Source: Erythrocercus mccallii (taxonomy: Eukaryota > Chordata > Aves > Passeriformes > Dicruridae). Taken from it: a stretch of 64,000 nt of DNA. The DNA lies in contig VZRG01002594.1 of the NCBI GenBank assembly GCA_013397435.1, forward strand, positions 30,047-94,046. Direction: 5' to 3'. The position numbers were made by a program, and so were the translations under genes. Each line of letters begins with the position of its first letter. The stretch's first letter is position 1. Shown piece after piece: positions 42,101 to 55,200 of the stretch. A model generated the notes under the pieces. It saw only the letters and a program-made list of their open reading frames with translations. It was not told the DNA's origin and searched no databases.

Positions 42101-45100
42101 TTGCACACAAGTCACGCTAGCAATAGCAAGCCAGCTTACTCTCCAAAGCAACTTCCCACCTGTAGTTTTGTGCAGCTAAAAATCCATCCTCTCTGTGCTA
42201 TAGAAAGATGCAAGATGGACACACAAAGGGCATGTTTCCAAAATGACTCGGCCAACCAGAGAAAAGGCATATTTTAACCAAGCCTCTACTACTCCTGATT
42301 ATGGATGCAATAATGTTCTACCATGTATTGAAAGAGGCTGCCAAAGCTTGAAGCTCAAACAGCATTATTGATCGACTCAAATATATAAATGTGAAAATTC
42401 ATAAAGGCTTTTGCACACTATCTTGAGGACTACCAGACAGCAAGCAGATTCTCTGCCAAGACTATTTAAATGTTCCATATCATAGAACATAAGTTCTACA
42501 ATAATTTTCATTTTACAAATCTGTAGTGCCTCTTATATTATACCCAATATTTGCACAACTTGAAAATAATAATTTAAAAACTTTTATGAAGTGGCTATTT
42601 TAGATTTTGAGAAAAACACAAAGAAAACCGGCCATGCAATCAATGCATGCTTTGCTATCAGCAAATTTTCTTTTCCCTAGAAAGCATGCAAAGTCCATGT
42701 ACAATGCTGTGTTTTCCCATGTGCATTAACCTAGTCCATGGCCTTGTATTCCCTGAACTATGGATCAAGGATATTTTAATTTGTTGTAGCTAAATGGATT
42801 GGAAACAATAGAAAACAGCTTGGTTTTGAAACACATCCTGGTGAAACTTAGAAACCACAACACTTCTGTGGAGCATAAAACCATACATTCATTTCCAGCC
42901 CAAAGGTTCTATCAGCACGCAACTCTTCTAACAAAACACAACTTTCTCAGCTCTGGCATCAACAGCCACTTGGGTGAACCTGGGAAAACATCGCTGTTGC
43001 AGCTGCTGCAATAAAAAAGACCCCTGCAAACCACTGGAGATGGGACTACACAGGGGAAACAGGATGACAAGCAAACAAAACCATCAAAACTGTGTCAAGT
43101 AAGAAAGATGCAGGCAGGTAGTCGACATAAGATTTTCTCCTGATTTCTTTCATGTTAAGAAATTGAAGGGATTTGGGGTTTTGTTTGTTTCCTTTTTAAA
43201 GTTCATGCAGAAACTATTAGTGTTTTTAAAATAAAAATGGGGAAGTTTGAGCTAAAGCTTACAATTTTAAGTCTTTGCACAGTTGCCTGTGAGCTTTGGA
43301 TTAAGTCAATTAACAAATCAGGCTAAAGTGTGTGCAAATACTTCAAAGCAAACTGTATTTTAAGGATGAGGCCATCCCTTCCTTGACTTCACACTTCCCT
43401 CATGCAATATATGCAATATATGCAATATATGCAATATATGCAATATATGCAATATATGCAATATATGCAATATATGCAATATATGCAATATATGCAATAT
43501 ATGCAATATATGCAAGTGTGGGAATACTTGCATATAAATATATGCAATGTTTTCCTTGGTGTTATTTTTCTATTAAGCTCAAAAAATTTCAGAAATATAC
43601 AACAAAAAAGGACTTCATTACTGTAATGAAACCATCACTTGTTTAAAATCTCAAATCATATGGAGCTCAGTATGTCCTTAATGACTATAAACTATGGCTA
43701 CAGATTTAAAAGGCCATTTTATTACAGGGAATATTGTCTGAGGTTTCATTACTACTGTAAAATAACATAGAGGTACTATTTGGCAGCAGAGTCCCTCTAA
43801 CAGCAGCTTGAGCTGTTTCAAGAAATTCAGGAAGCTGCTGTCACAGAACAACAAATCCATGAGAAGGGAAAGCAATTTTCTCAGCAGGTTGCCCAAGACT
43901 AGGATTAATTTTCACAGGAGAAATTACCACAAGACACATCATTTTTTGGCACAGAAAAGAAGAAAGCTCACTCCATTTCAACAGAAATATGACAGACACA
44001 ACAAAAAAAAACAAAACAAAAACAAAACATACCAACTCAAACATAAGGTAGAACACAAAAGGACAAAGAGAAAACTAAACACAAAGAAAACTGGAATAGC
44101 TGGAATTTTATAAAAACCTTATATGAGATTTCTTTGTGGAAAGCAGTAACAAGGTAGCACACAGTGCATCAGCTGTAAGAAATACATGTTTGGGGATTCA
44201 CATGCTTGAGTTTCGTGTCAGCTTTAGGTAGCCACATGGCTGGGTTAAGCAATGGAGAATGAGCAGAAACAAGCAACACATCCTGGGTCTTCCCTCTTAC
44301 CAATCTAGTTCTTTAACCTAATGGAGTGAGACTGGAATAATTTCAGTAAATCAAAGCAAAGCTAAAGTAGATCTGCTTGACATTGCTTCCAGTGTTGTTT
44401 CGTTTCTGTAGTTCATGAACAACAAAACCTATTTATGCTTTTTGTGTATGCACACTAAAACAATGCTAAGGCGCCACAGAAATGTACAGAAGGATCCTGT
44501 CTTATCCAACCAAAATCTTCAAAATTACACTATAAATGCATTTGTTTTCTCATTTGTGTTTATTCTGCTTGCTTGAAGTCACAAGACTTTATTGTAGACT
44601 ACAAATCCAATCTACCAGTCTCAGAGTCCACAGGAGTCTTCTAAAATAATTTCTCTAGGTGCCTATTTCAAGTCCTCTGTGGCCACCAGGGTTTCACTGG
44701 CAGCTCACCTGTAGCCAAGTTCCCTGTGGACAGTTCCACAAGCACACTTAATTCATTTGAGTACACTTCTCTTTTCCAAGGCAACACAAAAGTTATTCCA
44801 CTAAAAGAATGCCACACCACCTTCTCTTCTGCTTCTGCCCACACCTCAACTCAGCAGCCCAGCTCCAAGTGAAGACAGCAGCTCCAGCCTGTCACCACCC
44901 TCATCGCAGGTTTCAAAACAAATCAAACCATTCCCATGAGCTTTCTTCAGCTGACATTGAATGATCCTGGCAATTTAAGCATTTTACATCAAAATACTCA
45001 GCAAACAATGGTGCACTGTCTTGTTCCTGCATGGGTGCCTGCAGGAAATAAAACATTCTTTAAAGATTTTACACGCTTTTCTAACCCTGAGATGGATTAT

Positions 45101-46193
45101 TTTGCTCAATCTAAAAATAAATACATGGGCCTCCTTGTGTTCAAACGGCGTAAGAAAAACAAATTGCTATTTTGTCTTTCTTTGCCTGAAGTAGCCAAGG
45201 GGGTTGTGTCCTGGGGGAACAAATTGTTGATATGTTTTAATGAAGGATTCATTACAAAACCTGACCTGCTGAAAAAATTTGTGCATCTCTTGTTAGCCTC
45301 CATGTAATAATAATATAACTGAAATCCAAAAAAAGTAAGCATGGAAGTTAAGTGCAGCATCACCTGTACATTGCCATGCAGACCAGGACTCGAGCCAAGG
45401 CTGATTATCTCTCTAGTAAATTGCTCTGCATAAAGAACCTCCACATAAGAGCACCCTTCCATTGCAATGACCATCTGTACAGTAGCTTTCAGAAATCTAG
45501 TTCTGACTCCTTGATTCCCCTACTGTCCCCTTAAAGTCTCTCCAGTGAATAATTTTTAATACTGCTTAATGTGAATCCCTAAGTATTGTGTCCATAAAAG
45601 GCTGAGGTTGTGTCCCCTTGTTCCGTGCAGAACAAATACACAATTGTTCTTCAATGTAAGCATTTGAGTGAGAGCAACAAGCCACTGTTTCAGGTGTTTT
45701 CTCATTACCAGTACCATATCATTGCAATTTATGCTCATAGATACACTTTTACAGTATTTTGAGTAGCCCAACTCTAGTCTACTCCAGAAAAAAAGCTGGT
45801 CACTGCAGCTGAAACAACAAAAGATAAGAAAATAATAACTATGTTTGTTAAGATCATCAAGGAAATTGGGGCTTTTGGTGGTGAGAGGCATCCTGTGGTT
45901 CTACAGATCACCTCAGATAATTAACTGCTGTTATCTCTCAGAAATGCTTTCTCTTTCCAAAGACCACTTTCCCCTTGGAAAACAAGCCAAGTTAGATTTA
46001 TGATGGCAGTAGTGGCACTTGGTGCACCTCCCCTTAATGACTCAGTAAACAAGACTTGGTGATGCAGGCTCTCCCAGCTGTTTGAAAGCACCCTCGGCAG
46101 CTCTCTTCATTACCAACACTGCCAATAAAAGTTTGGGAAATAAAACAAATTGAAGAGGCAGGCTGGAGCCTGGCTGGAGCCAGAACAAGTCTG

Positions 46194-46234
<41 letters not shown>

Positions 46235-49200
46235 GGGACAGAGCACACACCCTGGAGGGGAGCTAAAAGGTATCAGTCCCCACAGACCCCAGGACCAGTG
46301 CATCAAAGGAGAAGGCAAGCGGGAGAGACACAAATAAAAGGATGCTTGTTAGTACATCTAAGGATAGTATTCCCAAAGGAAAAAAGAGAAGAAAACGTGT
46401 TGAAAGAATAGGAGCTGTATCTCTCTCCCTAAGAAAATGAAGTTCTGAACTCAGAAAGAGCCTACATGTTATTTTTAAACCTAAATGGAAATGGAAGAAA
46501 TATCTTTAAATGCTTCCAAACCAAGGAACTTAACCTGCGGGGAAAAAACAGCAGGATATCTTTTTGCTTGCAAAGGCAACTATCACTACTGTTTTATAAC
46601 TGAACTAAATGCAAGAAAAAAAGGTATTTCTAGATTTTATGTTTTTGTGATTGGAACAGCAAGGTGCCTTATTATTATCACCATTATCATGTCTACACAG
46701 CTGAAAGTTATCCTCCTCAAGACAAATATTTGACAAGTCTCTTGGAAGCTCCCTATCTTGCTAAAGACAATGGGAAACCAGAGCAAGTCCTGTCCACCTT
46801 CAGTGACACCTGGTCACTCTTCACTAAACAATGATCAGGTAACTGAAAGCAGCCTAACTTGAAAGTAGCTTAACTTACACTTTCAGCTGTAAAAGCAGTG
46901 TCCCAGGTTGACACGGTCTGCTGCCAGGAGATATTTTTTATTACCTGGCTGAGCATACACAGACACTTTCATCCTCAGCAAGCAGCTTTGTGCGCTCAGC
47001 AAAGAGCTCACAGCAACCTGAGCTTGTTAGCCAGGTGGGAACAGAGGCCAGGTCTGGATAGAGCCTTCTAGAACTTTCTTTGCTTATGCTGTGCCAAGAA
47101 CCAGTCCACAATATTTTAAATCTGTATATAGAAGACACTTACCTTTGTCATGACTCAAAATGTAAGGTTCTTAAAAGACATTTTTATCATTCTTTAAACT
47201 CTGCATTAACGACTCCAGACAGTGTTCCCCAGAAATTCTTTATGGCCAGGCTTACACACTGCAGAGGTGTCACATGCAATTTGTATCTGCAGCCAAGCGA
47301 AGCAGGAGGTGCTGAGCTAACGTACCAGGCTGGCATTTGAGGAGTGATCCTTGTCAGTTCAGGTGTAATGGGAAGGCTACAGGCCATGACCCTCCTAGGC
47401 TCAAAAAGCTATCAGAAACAAAGCAATGCTTGAGAGGGTGAGAGAGGGTCAGTTCACTGTTTCTTTCCTTGTCTGTACAATCTGGAGAGAAGAAATGGCT
47501 TTTTGGCTTATTTAACATACTTTCTGAATGGCTTGTAATTAAAATCCAAACAAGGAGAGATGACTGCAAGAAGTATCAAGACACCAACCAACCTCTGCCT
47601 AAAGCAAAGCTTTCTCCATCTTTTCCTGATGCATCCTAGGGACAGCAAACTGGAGAGGACTACAGACATCTCCAGATTTTCTGTATCACTGTTTCACTAC
47701 CCACAATTTCCTTCATACATAATTGCTCAAGTGATCCCAATGTTTGTGTGAAAAGCTCCCAAGAACCAATGGCAAAATACTCAAATCATTTAAAATACTT
47801 CAGGGATGTGAGCAGACAGGTTCATAATTGGTAGCCACGGTGGATAGGGCTCACTCCTTTGCATACTGTATTTTTTATGTCCTCTCAAGCAATGTCTCTA
47901 CATTGTAATAGTTTCACATGCAATCCTTAGACTCCTGAAAACTGGACAAGCATTTCCCTACATGTGTACCACAGAAGGCTCCGAGGAAATGTCTAAGAAA
48001 ATGTCTAAGGAAAGGGTAGGACATACCCAAGGGGTTACTGCTACCATAGCAAACAGAAAAATACCACACCGCTTCTCTTCTTGTTTTCATTATGGAAAAA
48101 ATGTGCAATATTGTGGTAACATCAATACTGCCTTGGCAAAGAGGGGCAGGAATGGAGCTGCCCTGCACCAAGGAGGCAAGATATGTCCTCTGTGCTGGTA
48201 AAGCACAGATGGCATTCCTTCAGCACACCCAGGCAAGGATTAATAAAGCAAAACTGCAAAGAGACAAGCAATGTGACAGCCCAAGAGCACCTTCAGTAAA
48301 ATGCCTGCTTCAAGTGAAAACATTCTACCACACCTTTCACCTTTAGAGAACAGATGGTGTCCAGCCAAGTCTGAATTACAACTTGGTCTGAAGAGCAAGC
48401 TGACAGGCTGATGAAAGAAATCAAAGTATTCCTTGTATGAGGAGACATAGGTTGGCAGGATCTGAATCTAACATAACTTTGTCTCCTGTTACATTAATTC
48501 ACTCTACATCTTCCCAAACCTTTAGCATTCTTCATAAGCCACTGCTCTTCAAAACACAACATGCATAAGTCATGTTTAAAAAAACTAATATTCTTCAACC
48601 AAGTTAAAAAAATATAAGCTTTAGAAGAAATAGATACCACAGTGTTAATAAGGAATCGTTCCACACATTGTTTATTTTGCAACAAACTTGTAAAATGCTC
48701 AGTCGCTCTGCCAGTGTGCTCGTTCTACAGACACAGAGACATACTTGTAAACACACACAGCAGTTAACCTTAAAAATCATGGGGTAATGCTCATTCGCTT
48801 CTCCCCTTGGGGGTGCTTTCAATTCAATAGTGTATTAAAACAAATACTTGAATTTAGGCTTGAATTCAAGGTAAATTCTCTTAAAATTATCCTAATACAG
48901 AAACTAAATTCTCTCATCTCCCAAGAGAAGGACAAAAAGAAATATTGCTATGTTGTTGCTATTCTTTCTAACTTCAAGCAGTGAAAAAGACCTGAAAACT
49001 TTAAGTATGTTTTTTTGAGCTTTTTTAATGGTCAGTTTTTTCTTTTGACTTAGTGAAGCTTAGTAAGCAAGCCAAGATAACCTTTCTGATTGGGGCATAA
49101 TCTAAGTGACATGGTAATTTCTTGAATAGCAAAAGTTGCTATTTTTCTTCAAAGGAAGGTGCACATTTGAACAAGTCAGCCAAACTGGAGTTCTGTAAGT

Positions 49201-52200
49201 AATGAGAATTTAGGTCAAGTTTCATAACTGGTTAAATATTAGTCCACAAGCCAAGTACTATTGTGCTCTATTTCCTTAGCAGCCAAAGCAAACATCACCC
49301 TTATTCCTTCCTCCTTTGATTCCAGAACAGCTCCATCTGAAGAATAAGCAGAAAGGCCAAAGTGGTTGAATTCAGTATCCTGGAAAAGAGGGTCTCATAG
49401 AAGGCCATAGTGTCTTTTATTAGATGAAGGTAGCTATGGGAAAGGGAGGGGACAGAGGACGCTTTCCAGCATCCAGCCCTTGTTGGGTCTGAAACAAACA
49501 GAAAGTGATATCAGCTGCAGTTTTTCTCCCTGTGATTGGGTACATGCAAAGGAAGCTGGGCTGATGGCAGAGCCTCTCTGGGAAAGCACTTTTTGCTTGG
49601 AACACAATGGACCGCCAACATCACTATTTGCTACTCCTGATTGCATGCAAAAAAGAGCATCTCAATATCTAGTGACATTTATGAACTATTTCACCAATGG
49701 AACAAATCAGCAAGAAAACATAACATTGCTAAATATCTAGTGACATTTATGAACCATTTGACCAATGGAACAAATCAGCAAGAAAATGTAACACTGATAA
49801 ATCACTATGGAGGAGGAATTGGTGTGTTGAAAAGCAGATCAAAAAGTTAGGAGCATCATCTTTTCCAACAAGGAATTAAAATATTCTGCTGGCTTAAAAC
49901 AATAAAGCACTATTTTATTGTCTAAGTAATAAATGCTCATCATTATGAAGATAAAAACTGACATCTAAAACTTGGGAGGGAGAAGGATGTCAAAGATAAT
50001 TCAGACAGCAACATTGTTAGACATCAGAGAAAATGAAAAATGAGACCTAAAACTTCAAAGCACAGAAAAACGACACAAGGAAACAAATAAGAGAAGCATA
50101 ACTCATATAAAAACAAACACTGAGTAGTGTGCTGGGGCAGGAACACCCCTACTTGCTGACCTCATTTCAAAAATTACCATATTGCTGTAGTGAAGCTTTG
50201 GTGAGCTCTGGCGATCTCATGCCCTACCCAGGAGCATCAGGAAGCCCTTCTCCACGCAGGACTGTACCAGCTCATACAAACAGCAGGGGAACTCTTCTCC
50301 CCTTGATGCTGGTGCTCACTGAATACCAGAGGGGCCACCAATACCTCAGTGAGGCATTTTCCTGCTGCAGCACCCACATGGGGCAAGAGCACTGCAATCA
50401 GTGCCCAAGAAGCAAAAGCATACCACAACTTGTCATAACCCACATCACTGTGCTGACCCATATTCCTGTGGAGCATCCTTAACCTGCAAAATGCCACTTC
50501 CACTGGGGCTTACTGGTAGCCAGTGAAAAAAATCCCATTAACTAAGAAATACAACACAAAGCACATGCTAAACATATCCCTACACTCAAACAAAGCAAAG
50601 AATCAGATCAAAGTCCAGGAGGTGCTCAAAGTAGGTGTTCCTTATGAGAGTGTTAATGTGATGACCAATGTAGGAAGATGTGTCTTGTGTTTCATTTCTG
50701 AAAACATATCACTTGAACAAGACATCAGGAGTCTATGGCCAAAATAATTCAGAAGCTTGAAACAGGTAGATTCACTCTCTGAGGAAACAACTCCAGTGGC
50801 ATTTGGGACCACCAAAGCAAATACCTCCAGGCTGGCACTTACCTATGAAGTACTGCTTGGCCAGGGAGGAGCACAACCACACACAGGTGCGTTAAGACTT
50901 GCCTTGTTTATAAGCTTTTTCATCCTTCAGTAACTAGAGAAGTTAACTACATTTAGATGAGGCAGCCTGCAATGATTACAAGATTCACTGGAAACGACCC
51001 CCTCTCCCTGCCAGCCCTCCTTCAGCAACCTGCTCCCAGTCAGATGTGAAAGGCAGACCCAGACACAGCCTCCACTGGACTGGGTGCCTGCCTGGGTTTC
51101 ACCTCGTCCTGCTGAAGCCAACTGCTGACCCCATCCTGGCACCGGCTCTGTGCTGCACTTACCTCTGTGAACATGTCTTACTGCCTTCCCACACGGCAGG
51201 GCAGATTTCCTGTTTTCATACATTGCCTTGTCAGTCCTAATCAATGTCAATAGGTTATGGCGTCTTTTGTGCTGACGGTGTCAGCTCTGACAGGAAAGAA
51301 CTTTTAATCTCTTCCCTCACACTGAGCCATGAGAAGCTGCAGGCACTCCCAGGCATAACTCCCTTGGCTCCTCTCTGAAAAATTCTCTCAAGCACTTGGT
51401 TGCTTAGCAATATTTGCCTTCCCCCTGTACAGTTCAAATTGGCAACATCTGTCCCTTTGGCACTTTCCACTTGTGCAAGAAACGGTGTGGAGAGTTTCAG
51501 AAATCTACAGAGAGGTTGGTGGAGAATGATTCACATGAGCCATCAGAGCTGCTTTGGCATTTTATTGCTGGTTTATTTCCAGCCTGGATACAAAGTGTGG
51601 CTTCTTCCAAAGGAGGTGTATACAAGGGAAAATTCTCTTTGGCATCTAGTGGGACTCACCTATTAAATCAAATACAAGTAGCTTTTTCTGTTTACATAAC
51701 TACACCCACATGCTCTGGCTTGGTTTAGCTGAAAAAACACAAACAAAACACAGCAGTGACATATAATTCTTTCCTGTCAACTGTGACTGACCATGACTTC
51801 TCCTAAGATATTGCATGCTCATCAAGTGAGAGAAAACAAGAGAAGCTAAAATGTATTTATGCATTCAAAAATGGAAAAGCTGTGTGCAATCCTGACCTCA
51901 TACCACTAGTCAAACCCCCAAACTGCCTGTGGTCCATGCAACCATCCCAAGGGGCAGTGACCAAGGTCATTGCCTCTGGATGTACCTGCAACCCAGCGAA
52001 TGAGGGGAACAAGAAATTAAAATAATGTAAGAGGATAAAAAGTACCAACTGCTTTCACTTCTGAGAGCCAAAGGGGAATATGGAGAAGACCAAGTGAAAG
52101 TATTTGTCTTTGGGCACTTGGTATTAAAATGAGCAGCAGATAATTCCACAGCAAACCTTCCTCTGGCTGCAATTCATTTCCACTCACACCACAAAGCCCA

Positions 52201-55200
52201 AGGCTTGTGAGAAAGGCCTTGGATGACACATCTTTGGATATTTACATGCAAGTTGTTAGGCATGCTTACCAAAAATGAGATAGCGCAGTTTCAGATCTTA
52301 TAATGAGGTTGAGGTTCACTTTTTTTGCCTTTAAAACTTTTCTTACACAAAAGTCAGAAAAAGTAACAATTCTCATTCATGTTTGATCTGCCTCTTTAGC
52401 AATCACATACCAGCAACAAGATAAATTGACACAATGCCTGTTGGAAGCATGGAAACCCTTCTCCAATCACCCAAGGCACTTCTGATTATAAAAAGGGCAG
52501 CAGAGGAGACACAGAAGTAACACCTCATTACCTTAGTGCAAAGCAAGGAAAATAAAATAGTCCAAAAAAGGAATACAAGGGGTGAGGGGAAAAAAAAAGA
52601 AAACTAAACAAAACACAATCTCCCTTCTATTCAGTAAATGAGAAATACATAGAAGACTGGTAGAAAGATGACAATAGCTTAATGCTAACTACTCTGTATT
52701 CGTTACATAAGGCCAACAGTGCTACATGTCTTTAAAGATTTTCATTTTGAAAGGATGCAAGATTAAAACAATCTATTTATTTCTACTTTACAGGGTTCAC
52801 CTGTCTGACAGCTCCTGCCAGTAGAAAGCTCAGGTGCCATGAAGAGAAGTCCAGTGAAAAATTATCTAGAACAGCCTTTTTATATTTGCCATTGAAACAT
52901 CCTCATAGGTATTTAGTAATTACTATTTACTATATAACAGCCATGTTTTAATTGGTGACCATTGATAAATGTTTACTGAGGAAAACACAGCTCAATGACA
53001 GCAATGTGAAGGCCAAAGTCTTTGTGTGCACCCTGTGCTTCAAGGATAATACAGTGTTACCAAAAAGACTTAACGCATCTGTGCTGCTTCGTTGTTGCTT
53101 GTTGCTGTTCTGAGGTTCTAAATTGGCTGGTTCTCTATTTGCTTCCCAGTTCACAGGCAGGAGAGTCCAATGAGCCCTCATTACACGAGGTAAAAGGAGC
53201 TATGCTCTAACACACCTAAAATTTTGGGGAAAACAAAGCCAAATCTTCAACATTCCTCCATACACTATGCCCTTAATAATGCCTGAGGATTTATAAACAC
53301 TCCCCCTCAAAACAGCCTGACTGCTTCTTCCCCTGCTGTCAAGCTGATTCCCTTTCACACATCACAGTCTGTGTCAATGGAGGCAATACAAGGGTCTTTG
53401 TTGGTGCTGTAGCTCTCCTAAAGACATGGAGAGAGAGAATGGCTTTAAAAGCATCTTTGTTTAGGTGCTGGGGAAGAGGTAAAACCTGGAACACAAAGAG
53501 AAGGCATATATCCAAGCTTCTTCATGTGTGCTATATTTTTAAGCCTTCTCACAACAAATTTGGAAAGACACCTTAAAGGGACAGTGATGACATTTGAAAG
53601 CAAAGGCTTTGATTTGGGGAAGAGGGGAAAGAGCTGTTCAGTGTCTCTGAATTCAAGTGAGTCACTGCACTGTTATCCACTGTGGATTCATTCACTCTGC
53701 AGTGAAACCGTGTGCCTATTTGGCCTGGAAGGCTGAACTTTTCAGTGTTCCCATGAGCAGAAACTGTCAATAATGAATTCACAGCTGCAGGTGAAACACA
53801 CCTTAGAAGTTCAATTAACCAGAAGACATGTTGAGGAAATGGCTTTCCTAAGTCATCTCTCCTAAGGGAGATCACAGGAAAAACTATATTTGGCATGTGG
53901 TTTTCCAGTAAACTGGGGACAAACAGTTCAGGGAAGGAGAGGGAAGAACAGCAGAGTTTCTGCTAGTCTAGACCTATTCATTGTCAGCGTTGCTGCAGGG
54001 CAGCAGCCCCCGTTTCACCAAGAACTAAAGAGAGGGACGACCTTTCAGCCAGCTGACCCCCAGTAAGCCTCTCTGGCACAGTACATCCAGCACATAGGCC
54101 ATATATCCAGTGGTGCCACCTCACTGTTCCTTCCTCTTCTCCCTGCAGGCTTCAGCCCTGGAGGGCTCAATTATCAAATAGATGTTCATCACTGAGACCA
54201 AACAGAAGTAAGCAAATGTGAAAACAACAAGACTGAAAAAAGCAGAAATCAAAGTATTTTGTATTTTTCACTGGAGCTTACAGAGCCATTATCCAAAATG
54301 CCTGTATTCCTCCCTGCCTATGCACAGAAAACAATCAGGGAGCCACAGTCTAAAGATCCCTACTGCAAAGCAGGATCATTCAGCAAATTCACAAAAAAGA
54401 TTCCTCTATCAGCTTCAAAATGGACTAAGCATATAACTAAAACCAAAGTCCTAACTTGTGCAAAAGCATTTTTTTTAAATTATCTTCAATTCCCTTTTTG
54501 TTGTGTTCTTACTTCTCCACAGATGAAACAGAAGGAGCATAAGCAATGCTACTCCTGCACTGGCAACTGTAGGACTTTCATGGGCATTTGGACTCAGACA
54601 CATGCTCAACAGAAAGTGAGAAAAATGTTTCATTCAGCACACAGCAACATAGCTAATGCTGCCCTATCAAAATTTATATTAAACCAGAATTACATGAGAT
54701 GACAGAGGATATATGTGGATGGGAAAAAAGATAAGAAAATAATGCAGATGTGACAGTGAGAAAATGTAGAAGGTGATGCCCTGTACTGCTTTGTTTCTCT
54801 CCCAGGAATAAAATCTGGTGGAGCAAATAAGGTAATGTGGACCTCAGTGAACTTCCTGTTTTGAGGTGTGATGTGCAATGCCAAACCTACTTGGTAGCAA
54901 ATAAAGTCTCTCAGCATGAAAGTATTTTCACAACTTCTCAACAATGTCATTTTGACAGTTTCCTCTCATTTCCCACAAGATACTGCCTACAGCCATTTGC
55001 AGCTGATCCACACCCTTTTCCATGAAAAACAGACTGCACCCATGTTCTTTCTTTTCATTACAAAGGTGGCAAAATAAAATTTGAAACCATCTCCATAGCT
55101 CTCCTTGCCCAGTTGCCTTAGGACCATGGGATCCTACATCCCATAGAGCATAGCAATAACCTCAGGGCTGAAGGATGAGCACAGTATATCTCCAAAATGT

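Noticed and set aside
43332..43646. Repeating M-Q-Y and A-I-Y open frames
   Set aside because: They are produced by the 9-bp period of the minisatellite, which keeps all three frames open.
46034..46333. Poly-Gln, poly-Ser and poly-Leu open frames over the GCT run
   Set aside because: Intronic simple repeat with no splice-site context or family match.
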